From: Phosphoribacter sp964558825
Lineage (GTDB): Bacteria; Actinomycetota; Actinomycetes; Actinomycetales; Dermatophilaceae
Direction: 5' to 3'
NCBI GenBank assembly: GCA_964558825.1
Contig: CAZLGB010000003.1
Location: forward strand, 1 to 49,785
Length of the DNA stretch: 49,785 nt
Positions 27,228 through 34,928 of this stretch are shown piece by piece. The notes beneath the pieces were generated by a model. That model was not told the origin of the DNA, searched no databases, and saw only the letters and a program-made list of their open reading frames with translations. A program made the translations under genes and the position numbers. Every line of letters starts with the position of its first letter. The first letter of the stretch is position 1.

Positions 27228-28258
27228 GCCGCTACGGCGCGCAATTCGGCCCCGACGTCACCTTCCTCGGGGTGGACCGTTGTGACCTCGACGACGAGAG
27301 CACGTATGCCGGTGCCGATGTCGTCATCCTCGGTGCACCCTTCGACGGGGGCACCTCCCACCGGCCGGGCACCCGCTTCGGTCCGCAGGCGATCCGCACG
27401 ACCGACTACCTCGCTCACGACGGCTCGCGCCCCTCGCTCGCCCTGCGGGTCGACGGCCTGCAGGATCTGCGCGTGGTCGACGCCGGCGACGTCGAGTGCC
27501 CTCCCGGGCACATCGAGATGTCGCTGGCGCGCATCGAGACGGCCGTCGAGAAAGTCGTGCGCGCCGGGGCGATTCCCCTCGTGCTCGGGGGCGACCATTC
27601 GATCGCCTTCCCCGACGCCAAGGGCGTCGCCAATGTCCTCGGCCACGGCCGCGTCTCGATGATCCATTTCGATGCCCACGCCGACACCGGCGACATCGAG
27701 TTCGGCACGTTGTGGGGTCACGGACAGCCGATGCGCCGGCTCATCGAGTCGGGCGCCTTGCGCGGCGACCGCTTCCTGCAGGTCGGGCTGCGCGGCTATT
27801 GGCCCGGCCCCGAGACGCTCGACTGGATGGCCGCCCAGCGGATGCGCTCCTTCGAGATGACCGAGATCGGTGTCCGCGGGCTGGACGCCTGTCTCACCGA
27901 GGCATCGACCATCGCCACCGACGAGTGCGACGGAGTCTTCCTCTCGGTCGACATCGACGTCTGCGACCCCGGGCATGCTCCTGGCACCGGCACCCCCGAG
28001 CCGGGCGGCCTGTCTGCCCGCCAGCTGCTCGACGCCGTGCGCCGGCTCTGCCTCACCCTGCCCATCGCGGGCATCGACATCGTCGAGGTCAGCCCTCCCT
28101 ATGACCACGCCGACATCACCGCTGCCCTGGCCAATCGCGTTGCGCTGGAGGCGTTGTCGGCCATCGCCCGCAAACGGCACGACGCGGCATACGGCACGAC
28201 CTATGACCCGAGCACCCCCTTGCTGCACGACCGCACCACACCCCGACAGGAGTCTTGA
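27224..28258 (+). CDS. speB: Ureohydrolase, agmatinase or guanidinobutyrase
   Basis: Mn-dependent hydrolase releasing urea from a guanidino compound. All metal-binding motifs are present: GGDHS, the DAHAD box (IHFDAHADTG) and SVDIDVCDPGHAPGTGTPEPGG; length 344 residues. Agmatine (giving putrescine) and 4-guanidinobutyrate (giving GABA) both fit, since putrescine-to-GABA enzymes and gabT are in the same locus. PGTGTPEPGG is common to both. Its stop is one base from the gabT ATG. Confidence 0.88.
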   Translation: MSRYGAQFGPDVTFLGVDRCDLDDESTYAGADVVILGAPFDGGTSHRPGTRFGPQAIRTTDYLAHDGSRPSLALRVDGLQDLRVVDAGDVECPPGHIEMSLARIETAVEKVVRAGAIPLVLGGDHSIAFPDAKGVANVLGHGRVSMIHFDAHADTGDIEFGTLWGHGQPMRRLIESGALRGDRFLQVGLRGYWPGPETLDWMAAQRMRSFEMTEIGVRGLDACLTEASTIATDECDGVFLSVDIDVCDPGHAPGTGTPEPGGLSARQLLDAVRRLCLTLPIAGIDIVEVSPPYDHADITAALANRVALEALSAIARKRHDAAYGTTYDPSTPLLHDRTTPRQES

Positions 28259-28259
28259 G

Positions 28260-29603
28260 ATGACCAGCCAGCCCATCGAGCAGCGGCGGATCCTCCGCAC
28301 GGCGATCCCCGGCCCGGCGTCGCAGGCCCTGCAGGCCCGCAAGCTCGCCGCGGTCTCGGCCGGCGTGAGCACCGGTCTGCCGGCCTATGTCGAGCGCGGC
28401 GCAGGCGGCATCCTCGTCGACGCCGATGGCAACCAGCTCATCGACTTCGGCTCCGGCATCGCGGTGACGAGCGTCGGCAACGGCGCACCACGCGTCGTCG
28501 AGGCCGTCCAGCGCCAGATCGCCGACTTCGCCCACACGTGCTTCATGGTCAACCCCTACGAGGAATACGTCGCGGTCTGCGAGAAGCTGAACGCGCTGAC
28601 CCCTGGTGACCACGACAAGCGCTCGGCGCTGTTCAACTCGGGCGCGGAGGCGGTCGAGAACGCTGTCAAGGTCGCCCGGCATGTCACCGGCAAGGACGGC
28701 ATCGTCGCCTTCGACCACGCCTACCACGGTCGCACCAACCTCACCCTGGCGATGACCGCCAAGAACATGCCCTACAAGCACCGCTTCGGGCCCTTCGCCA
28801 GCGAGCTCTACCGCGTGCCCATGGCCTACCCCTACCGCTGGCCGGGCGGCCCGCAGCACTGCGCCGACGAGGCCTTCTCCTACATCACCGACCAGATCCA
28901 CGCCCAGATCGGCGAGGAGAACTGCGCCGCGGTCATCATCGAGCCGATCCAGGGCGAGGGCGGCTTCATCACGCCGCCGCGCGGCTTCCTGCCGGCCCTG
29001 GCTCAGTGGTGCCGCGACCACGACATCCTCTTCATCGCCGACGAGGTGCAGTCGGGCTTCTGCCGCACCGGCGACTGGTTCGCCTGCGATGACGAGGGGG
29101 TCGTCCCCGACCTCATGACCACCGCCAAGGGCATTGCCGGCGGTATGCCGCTCTCGGCCGTCACGGGTCGGGCCGAGCTCATGGACTCGATCCACCCCGG
29201 CGGCCTCGGCGGCACCTATGGCGGCAACCCGGTCGCGTGCGCGGCGGCGCTCGCCTCGATCGAGACGATGGAGGCGGACAACCTTGCCGGGCGTGCCCGC
29301 GAGATCGAGGCGATCCTGCGCGCCGGGCTCGACAAGCTCGCCGCGGCATACCCCCAGGTCGGGGAGATCCGCGGGCGTGGGGCGATGATCGCCATGGAGC
29401 TGGTCACCGACCCCGAGACCAAGGAGCCCGCGGCTGCGCTGACCGGCGCCATCAACAAGGCCTGCCACGCCCAGGGTCTGGTCACCCTCACCTGCGGCAC
29501 GCTCGGCAACGTCTTCCGCTTCCTGCCGCCGCTGTCGATCAGCGACGACCTGCTGCACGAGGGTCTCGACATCCTCTCCGACGCCTTCGCGGCCTCGGTC
29601 TGA
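28260..29603 (+). CDS. gabT: 4-aminobutyrate aminotransferase
   Basis: Transfers the amino group of GABA to 2-oxoglutarate, giving succinate semialdehyde. The 447-residue class III aminotransferase has FNSGAEAVENAVKVARHVTGK, AYHGRTNLTLAMTAK, AAVIIEPIQGEGGFITPP, LFIADEVQSGFCRTGDWFA and the PLP lysine in TTAKGIAGGMPLSAV. The ATG is preceded by AGGAG at a good distance. It is clearly distinct from the leftward aminotransferase, so the two act at different steps. Confidence 0.93.
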   Translation: MTSQPIEQRRILRTAIPGPASQALQARKLAAVSAGVSTGLPAYVERGAGGILVDADGNQLIDFGSGIAVTSVGNGAPRVVEAVQRQIADFAHTCFMVNPYEEYVAVCEKLNALTPGDHDKRSALFNSGAEAVENAVKVARHVTGKDGIVAFDHAYHGRTNLTLAMTAKNMPYKHRFGPFASELYRVPMAYPYRWPGGPQHCADEAFSYITDQIHAQIGEENCAAVIIEPIQGEGGFITPPRGFLPALAQWCRDHDILFIADEVQSGFCRTGDWFACDDEGVVPDLMTTAKGIAGGMPLSAVTGRAELMDSIHPGGLGGTYGGNPVACAAALASIETMEADNLAGRAREIEAILRAGLDKLAAAYPQVGEIRGRGAMIAMELVTDPETKEPAAALTGAINKACHAQGLVTLTCGTLGNVFRFLPPLSISDDLLHEGLDILSDAFAASV

Positions 29604-29662
29604 GCACCTCGACACCACCGCGACAACGACCGTAAACCGCTGCGACACAGAGAGACTCACTC

Positions 29663-31123
29663 ATGGCAATGACCCAGGCAGCCCTGCTCGAATCGGTGCC
29701 CAAGGGCCTGTTCATCGGCGGTCGGTGGCGCCCGGCTGACGGGGGAGCGACGCTGCCCGTCGATGACCCGGCGACCGGCCGGGTGCTCGCGCATGTCGCC
29801 GATGCGTCGGTCGCCGACGGTGCTGCGGCGCTCGACGCCGCCGTGGCCGCCCAGGCTGACTGGGCGCGCACCGCCCCGCGCGATCGCGGCGAGATCCTTC
29901 GCCGTGCCTACGAGACGATCGTCGCGCGCGCCGACGATTTCGCCCTGCTCATGACCCTCGAGATGGGCAAGCCGCTGGCCGAGGCCCGCGGCGAGGTCGC
30001 CTATGGGGCCGAGTTCTTCCGGTGGTTCAGCGAGGAGGCCGTGCGCATCCACGGTCGCTATGCCGTGGCCCCCAACGGCGCGACCCGGCTCATGACGATG
30101 AAGCAACCCGTCGGCCCGACGCTGATGATCACGCCGTGGAACTTCCCGCTGGCCATGGGCACGCGCAAGATCGGACCGGCTATCGCCGCCGGCTGCACGA
30201 TGGTCGTCAAGCCGGCCAGCCAGACCCCGCTGACGATGCTGTTGCTCGCCCAGGTGCTCGTCGAGTGCGGCGTGCCGGCCGGCGTGCTCAACGTCATCAC
30301 GACCTCGCACACCGGCGCCGTCATGGAGCCGATCATCCGCGACCCGCGGCTGCGCAAGCTGACCTTCACCGGCTCGACCGAGGTGGGTCGCCGCCTCGTC
30401 GAGCAGTCGGCCGAGGGCTTGTTGCGCCTGTCGATGGAGCTCGGCGGCAATGCTCCGTTCATCGTCTTCGAGGACGCCGACCTCGACCGGGCGGTCGACG
30501 GCGCCATGCTCGCCAAGATGCGCAACATCGGCGAGGCCTGCACGGCGGCCAACCGCTTCCTCGTCCACGAGTCGGTCGCGGCGCAGTTCGGTCAGCGCTT
30601 CGCCGAGCGGATGGGCGCACTGCGGCTCGGCAAGGGCACCGTCAAGGGCGTCGATGTCGGCCCGCTCGTCGATAAGAAGGCCCGCGACTCGGTCAGTGCC
30701 CTCGTCGACGAGGCAGTCGCCGGCGGCGCCACGGTCCTCACCGGCGGCAGCGCGCTGCCTGGCAAGGGCTGGTTCTTCCAGCCCACCGTGCTGACCAACG
30801 TGCCGAGCACCGCCCGGATCGCCGTCGAGGAGATCTTCGGCCCGGTCGCCCCGATCTCGACCTTCGCCACGGAGGAGGAGGCCATCGCCGCGGCCAACGA
30901 CACGGCATACGGGCTGGTCGCCTATGCCTTCACGCGCGATCTCGCGCGGGCGTTGCGCGTCAGTGAGGCCCTCGAGTTCGGCATGGTCGGGATCAACCAG
31001 GGTGTCGTGTCCAATCCGGCGGCACCCTTCGGTGGGGTCAAGGCCAGCGGCTTCGGGCGCGAGGGAGGCTTCGAGGGTATCGACGAATACCTCGAGGTCA
31101 AATACGTCGGCATCGCCCCCTGA
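29663..31123 (+). CDS. gabD: Succinate-semialdehyde dehydrogenase
   Basis: Oxidises succinate semialdehyde to succinate, the last step of the pathway into the TCA cycle. It is a 486-residue aldehyde dehydrogenase with TPWNFPLAMGTRKIGPAIAAGC, FTGSTEVGRRL, MELGGNAPFIVFEDADLD and the active-site cysteine in NIGEACTAANRF. NIGEACTAANRF and NQGVVSNPAAPFGGVKASGFGREGG are typical of GabD. It is the last gene of the rightward operon, 59 bases after gabT. Confidence 0.93.
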   Translation: MAMTQAALLESVPKGLFIGGRWRPADGGATLPVDDPATGRVLAHVADASVADGAAALDAAVAAQADWARTAPRDRGEILRRAYETIVARADDFALLMTLEMGKPLAEARGEVAYGAEFFRWFSEEAVRIHGRYAVAPNGATRLMTMKQPVGPTLMITPWNFPLAMGTRKIGPAIAAGCTMVVKPASQTPLTMLLLAQVLVECGVPAGVLNVITTSHTGAVMEPIIRDPRLRKLTFTGSTEVGRRLVEQSAEGLLRLSMELGGNAPFIVFEDADLDRAVDGAMLAKMRNIGEACTAANRFLVHESVAAQFGQRFAERMGALRLGKGTVKGVDVGPLVDKKARDSVSALVDEAVAGGATVLTGGSALPGKGWFFQPTVLTNVPSTARIAVEEIFGPVAPISTFATEEEAIAAANDTAYGLVAYAFTRDLARALRVSEALEFGMVGINQGVVSNPAAPFGGVKASGFGREGGFEGIDEYLEVKYVGIAP

Positions 31124-31162
31124 CATGGCTGGACCGACCGGCTCGACCAGCATCGTCCGAAC

Positions 31163-31176
31163 GGCCGAATTCGGCC
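31163..31176. promoter_or_regulatory. Palindrome upstream of the DnaB-like gene
   Basis: Perfect 14-base palindrome GGCCGAATTCGGCC, 39 bases after the gabD stop and 43 before the GTG of the next gene. It could be an operator for the downstream gene or a short terminator stem without a loop. Function unknown. Confidence 0.4.
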
Positions 31177-31219
31177 CCGCGCTGATGACCTGCTCGCTCA
31201 ACCCTGGTCGAATGGTCTC

Positions 31220-32251
31220 GTGAGCACCCCGACCGCCGACCATGGGGGAGGACGCGTCCCGGGGCTTGCCAGCTTGACCGAGCTGCTCGATCAGACCGAC
31301 GCCCGCATGCGCGCGGGAGAGCGTGTGGGTGCGTCGATCTGGCCGACCGGTTTGGATCCGCTCGACGGACATCTCGGGGGAGGACTTCGCGGCGGCGAGT
31401 TGGCGCTCATCGGCGGGCCGCAAGGGCTCGGGAAGACGACGATGGCGCTGCAGATCGTGCGTAATGCGGTCTCGGCGGGGCGCAGCGCCGTCGTCTTCTC
31501 CTACGAGCACGAGGCTCGCACCCTGCTCGAGCGGCTCATTGCGCTCGAGGCGGGGCTCATCGCCGGTCGGGGCAGCGCGTCGATCGGCGCCATCCGCAGC
31601 GTCTTCGAGGATCGCTCGGCGTCTCCGGGGCGGCTCGAGGAGCGGCTCGCTGGGGTGGCGGGGGCCGCCGAGGCCGTGCGCGCCCAGCGGGAGTATGCCG
31701 ACCGGCTGCACCTGCACGAGTCGAGCGGGGCGAGCACCACCCTCGAGGAGATCCGCGAGATCGTCGCGGTGCTCAAGGAGGGCGGCGAAGAGCCGCTCGT
31801 GCTCGTCGACTATCTGCAGAAGGTGCCCCTGCCCGGCTCCACCCTCGGGGAGGACGAGCGGGTCACCCTCGTCGTCGAGGCCCTCAAAGACCTGGCCCTC
31901 GCTGCTGACGTGCCGGTCATCGCCATCGTCGCAGCCGAGAAGAGTGCCCTCGTCTCCGGGCATCGGATGCGCCTGCACGACCTACGCGGCTCGTCGGCGC
32001 TGGCCTACGAGGCCGACGTCGCGCTCATCCTCAACGGCAAGTACGACATCGTCGCCCGCCACCACCTGATGTACGACATCTCCAATGCCGAGCGCTATCG
32101 CCATTGGGTCGTCGTCACCGTGGAGAAGAACCGCAGCGGCGTCGGCGACCTCGTCATGGAGTTCGAAAAGCGTTTCCAGGAAGGGCGATTCGAGCCCAAG
32201 GGGCGCATGGTGCAGGAGCAGCTCGTCGAGGAACGCGTCTTCGTCGAGTGA
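31220..32251 (+). CDS. DnaB-like helicase C-terminal (RecA-fold) ATPase without the DnaB N-domain
   Basis: 343 residues. Walker A is GGPQGLGKTT (Lys72) and the Walker B region LVLVDYLQKV (Asp197) has the VDYLQ of replicative DnaB helicases. The late motifs LRGSSALAYEADVALIL and TVEKNRSGVGDLVMEFEKRFQEGRFE also follow DnaB. Only about 50 residues precede the ATPase core, so the DnaG-interacting N-domain is absent. It is therefore not a normal replicative helicase; a motor for DNA repair, plasmid- or phage-derived replication, or a KaiC-like switch are possible. It stands alone, with unrelated neighbours. Confidence 0.8.
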   Translation: MSTPTADHGGGRVPGLASLTELLDQTDARMRAGERVGASIWPTGLDPLDGHLGGGLRGGELALIGGPQGLGKTTMALQIVRNAVSAGRSAVVFSYEHEARTLLERLIALEAGLIAGRGSASIGAIRSVFEDRSASPGRLEERLAGVAGAAEAVRAQREYADRLHLHESSGASTTLEEIREIVAVLKEGGEEPLVLVDYLQKVPLPGSTLGEDERVTLVVEALKDLALAADVPVIAIVAAEKSALVSGHRMRLHDLRGSSALAYEADVALILNGKYDIVARHHLMYDISNAERYRHWVVVTVEKNRSGVGDLVMEFEKRFQEGRFEPKGRMVQEQLVEERVFVE

Positions 32252-32260
32252 GCTGCGCGC

Positions 32261-32704
32261 TCAGCCGCCGACCGCGCGGGTGATGAGCCGCTCGACTGCC
32301 TGCTCGGTGGCAGGAGTCCACGCCGTGATCGCGAAGGCCGTCGGCCACATCGTGCCGTCGTCGAGCACAGCGGTGTCCTGGAAGCCCAGGTGCCCATAGC
32401 GGGTCTTGAACTTCGCGGCGAACTGCCAGAAGAGCAGCAGCTTGCCGTCCTTGGCGTATGCCGGGTAGCCGTACCACGTCCGCGGTGTCAGCTGTGGCGC
32501 GACCCGCGTGACGAGCGCATGCAGCCCCTCGGCGATCTCCCGGTCGGAGCCGGTCAGCGCCGCGATCGCGTCGAGGACGTCCTGCTCGCTGTTCTTGTCG
32601 GCAGCCGTCCGCTTCGCCTCCGCGACGGCCTGGCGGACGGCCGCGCGCTCGTCGGCGGTGAGCTTGCCGGCAGTGGTCTTCGTGGTTGGATTCTGTTGAG
32701 CCAT
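32261..32704 (-). CDS. DUF1801-like small protein
   Basis: 147 residues. A charged helical N-terminal half (KLTADERAAVRQAVAEAKR) is followed by a compact domain with LTPRTWYGYPAYAKDGKLLLFWQFAAKFKTRYGHLGF and LDDGTMWPTAFAI, matching the DUF1801/YdhG-type fold. The function is unknown; some relatives are called iron chaperones. ATG at 32704 with AAAGGAAAAG upstream. It lies 35 bases after the DUF1059-like gene and probably shares its ECF41-like promoter at 33015-33041. Confidence 0.8.
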   Translation of the reverse strand: MAQQNPTTKTTAGKLTADERAAVRQAVAEAKRTAADKNSEQDVLDAIAALTGSDREIAEGLHALVTRVAPQLTPRTWYGYPAYAKDGKLLLFWQFAAKFKTRYGHLGFQDTAVLDDGTMWPTAFAITAWTPATEQAVERLITRAVGG

Positions 32705-32739
32705 AGGTCTTTTCCTTTCGAGTCGGTGGGTCGGCGCGG

Positions 32740-32976
32740 TCAGCTCTCGGGGAGCTCGGCGAAGGCCGCCTTGGTGGCCCTGTACCAGCCCATCCCCTTG
32801 ATGGGGTTGCGCCAGCGGGCCTTCATCGCTGCAGCGGCCTGATCGTGGGCGACATCGCCTGCGGCGACGGCGTCCTTGAGGTGGCGGTCCTGGGCCCGGA
32901 TGACCTCGTCGGCGTCGCTGCCCCGGTGGGCGAGCTCGCACGGGCCGCCGAGCTGCTGGCAGGTCATCGTCTTCAT
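32740..32976 (-). CDS. DUF1059-like small protein
   Basis: 78 residues, beginning MKTMTCQQLGGPCELAHRGSDADEV; TCQQLGGPC with its two cysteines is the DUF1059 signature. The second half (MKARWRNPIKGMGWYRATKAAFAEL) is an unusual basic tail. The ATG is preceded by AAGGAG. The open frame extends upstream into the sigma gene, but the signature fixes the start. It is the first gene after a perfect ECF41-type promoter and is likely a target of the adjacent sigma factor. Confidence 0.82.
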   Translation of the reverse strand: MKTMTCQQLGGPCELAHRGSDADEVIRAQDRHLKDAVAAGDVAHDQAAAAMKARWRNPIKGMGWYRATKAAFAELPES

Positions 32977-33004
32977 CGTCGTCTCCTTGGTGGGAAGTGG
33001 TCCG

Positions 33005-33913
33005 TCACTCTGTCGACGTATGCCGCGGCTGCGATGTGACATCCGGCGCCGGCCGGGTAGGGGCCGGATCGCCGCCCCGCCGGCGCGCCACCGTGGCGAG
33101 CACTTCGGGCGCCGCGCGGAAGACGATGCCGACGATGCGCCCCTCGCGCACGGTGAAGTCGAAGACGACCCGTGCCGCTCCCTGGTGGAACCACGCCGCC
33201 CCGGCCCGGCCGTCGACGAAGATCGGCAGCGCCGCGCGGGCGGCACCGTCGAACATCGACGCCACCGCGTCGCGGCCCTCGAGGCGCGTCGGGGTGCCCG
33301 ACGCGATGGCGGCGGTGTCGGCCGTGATGACGACATCGGGCGCCAGCAGATGCAGCAGCCGGGCGAACTCGCCCCCCTTGGCCGCGTCGAGGAAGGCGTC
33401 GACGACCTCCCAGTCGGCCGCTGGTCCGTCGGGCAGTCGTGACCCGATCTTGGCGCGGGCGCGCGAGGCGAGCTTGCGGGCGGCAACCGGCGAGCTGTCG
33501 AGGACCGTGGCGACGGTGTCGAATTCGACGCCGAAGGTGTCGTGGAGGATGAACGCCACCCGCTCGCTGGGCGACAGATGCTCGAGGACGACCTGCAGGG
33601 CCACGCCGACGGTGTCGGCCAGGGCGACCTCCTCGAAGGGATCGAGCCCGATCTCGGGTCCGCCTTCGTCGAAGTCGCCGGCGAAGGGGTCGACGGGCTC
33701 GGGGATCCTCGCTCGCAGCCGGTCGAGGCACAGCCGCGTGGTCACCGTCGTCAGCCAGGCCGCCAGGTTGAGGATCGCCTCGGGGTCGGTGCCCTGGAGG
33801 CGCAGCCACGCCTGCTGGACGACGTCCTGCGCCTCGTGCCGGTCGCCGAGGACACCGGCCGCGATGCGCACCAGCCTCGCCCGTTCGGCGTCGAACTGCT
33901 CACTGAGGTCCAT
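33005..33913 (-). CDS. ECF sigma factor with SnoaL-like C-terminal domain (ECF41/SigJ-like)
   Basis: 302 residues. Sigma region 2 (RLVRIAAGVLGDRHEAQDVVQQAWLRLQG), LAAWLTTVTTRLCLDRLRAR, and region 4 (LEHLSPSERVAFILHDTFGVEFDTVATVLDSSPVAARKLASRARAKIG) are followed by a SnoaL-like domain from about residue 165 that replaces a separate anti-sigma factor in this group. The canonical DGGGR and NPDKL motifs of ECF41 are not evident (TADTAAIASG and AAPEVL are at those places), so it may be a variant subgroup. An autoregulatory promoter is visible upstream. Confidence 0.88.
   Translation of the reverse strand: MDLSEQFDAERARLVRIAAGVLGDRHEAQDVVQQAWLRLQGTDPEAILNLAAWLTTVTTRLCLDRLRARIPEPVDPFAGDFDEGGPEIGLDPFEEVALADTVGVALQVVLEHLSPSERVAFILHDTFGVEFDTVATVLDSSPVAARKLASRARAKIGSRLPDGPAADWEVVDAFLDAAKGGEFARLLHLLAPDVVITADTAAIASGTPTRLEGRDAVASMFDGAARAALPIFVDGRAGAAWFHQGAARVVFDFTVREGRIVGIVFRAAPEVLATVARRRGGDPAPTRPAPDVTSQPRHTSTE
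33015..33041 (-). promoter_or_regulatory. ECF41-type promoter for the DUF1059-DUF1801 genes
   Basis: On the minus strand TGTCACA (33041-33035) is followed after exactly 16 bases by CGTC (33018-33015). This is the published ECF41 consensus as I know it. The CGTC ends 38 bases before the ATG at 32976. The promoter lies inside the last codons of the sigma gene, and its spacer includes a GGCATAC copy directly abutting the -10. Confidence 0.75.
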
Positions 33914-33953
33914 GGCTGCTCCTGTCGCTCGTCGGACATCTGCCTACCCCAGT

Positions 33954-33980
33954 GACGCAGCCGCGACGCGGATTGTGACC
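33954..33980 (-). promoter_or_regulatory. ECF41-type promoter of the sigma gene itself
   Basis: On the minus strand GGTCACA (33980-33974), one mismatch to TGTCACA, is followed after exactly 16 bases by CGTC (33957-33954), 40 bases before the sigma ATG at 33913. It has the same spacing and nearly the same distance to the start codon as the promoter at 33015-33041, which argues for autoregulation. Confidence 0.7.
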
Positions 33981-34064
33981 GGGAGGCGTGTCGCCACCGG
34001 CCGGTCCCGCCGGCTCATCGCTCCCGCGGCGCGGCCGAGGCGGCACAATGTCCCGGTGGCCGCC

Positions 34065-34532
34065 ATGACCCGCTCGCGACGCCAGACGCTTCAACTCGTC
34101 GGCGTCGCTGTCCTCGCCGTCGTGCTGCTCGCGGCATACCTGCTCAGCCGTCCGTCGGGCGACCCGGCGGCGCCCACGTCGGCCCACACGACGACCACGG
34201 CCACCGGGTCCACGGGCTCCCGGCAGACGACCGACCCGGTGACCGGTCTGCGCTGGGTCGACGAGTCGGCCCTGCCGGCGCAGGCCCGCGACACCCTCGC
34301 GCTCATCCGGGCGGGTGGCCCCTATCCCTTCCCGCGCAATGACGACAAGACCTTCAGCAACGCCGAGGGGCATCTGCCCAAGGCGAAGTCGGGCTATTAC
34401 AAGGAATACACGGTCATCACGCCCGGCTCGCCCGATCGGGGCGCGCGCCGGATCATCGCCGGGGCAGGCGGGGAGTTGTTCTATACCGACGACCACTACG
34501 CGACTTTCCGGCGGATCAGGGAGGGCCGATGA
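34065..34532 (+). CDS. Secreted or membrane-tethered guanyl-specific ribonuclease (RNase Sa/barnase family)
   Basis: 155 residues. A basic start (MTRSRRQ) and a hydrophobic helix (LVGVAVLAVVLLAAYLLS, residues 11-28) direct export or anchoring; a Thr/Ser-rich linker follows. The RNase domain covers about 60-155: YPFPRNDDKTFSNAEGHLP, catalytic base Glu114 (YYKEYTV), Arg in DRGARRII and catalytic acid His144 (YTDDHYATF). An in-frame GTG at 34056 could be the start instead. The stop overlaps the barstar gene (ATGA), which fits a toxin with its immunity protein. Confidence 0.88.
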   Translation: MTRSRRQTLQLVGVAVLAVVLLAAYLLSRPSGDPAAPTSAHTTTTATGSTGSRQTTDPVTGLRWVDESALPAQARDTLALIRAGGPYPFPRNDDKTFSNAEGHLPKAKSGYYKEYTVITPGSPDRGARRIIAGAGGELFYTDDHYATFRRIREGR

Positions 34533-34876
34533 AGCGTCTCGGGGAGCGCGCCGACCTGGCGCGCCTGCGGCGTCGGGCGGATGCCGTGGGACGCACCGTG
34601 CGGGTGGTGTCAGGGGGCGACGACAAGGCCAGTGTGCTCGCGGCCTTCGCCGACCAGCTCGAGCTGCCCGCATGGTTCGGGCGCAATTTCGACGCCCTGA
34701 TCGACGCCCTGCGCGAGCTGCCCGATCCGTCAGGGGCGGGTGTCGAGCTGGTGTGGGCCCCCGATCCGGCGCTCGCGGCATCCCACCGGGAGACCTTCGA
34801 CACCATGCTCGAGCTGCTCGCCGGGGTCGAGGCCGAGCGCCCCGATCTGGCGGTCACCGTCGTCGGCGCTCGGTAG
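34529..34876 (+). CDS. Barstar-family ribonuclease inhibitor
   Basis: 115 residues, cytoplasmic, no signal. The barstar core LELPAWFGRNFDALIDALRELPD is unmistakable and precedes VELVWAPDPALAASHRETFDTMLELLAG. It should bind and block the RNase encoded immediately upstream before that enzyme is exported. The ATG overlaps the RNase stop, so the inhibitor is made together with the toxin. The next gene starts 52 bases on. Confidence 0.9.
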   Translation: MKRLGERADLARLRRRADAVGRTVRVVSGGDDKASVLAAFADQLELPAWFGRNFDALIDALRELPDPSGAGVELVWAPDPALAASHRETFDTMLELLAGVEAERPDLAVTVVGAR

Positions 34877-34928
34877 GATCGCCCTCGGAGTGGGCCACGC
34901 GAGGTGGCCCCGGACCGGGGGAATCCCT

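Noticed and set aside
29657..31978. 773-codon open frame antisense to gabD and the DnaB-like gene.
   Set aside because: Shadow frame created by codon bias; both plus-strand genes have complete family motifs.
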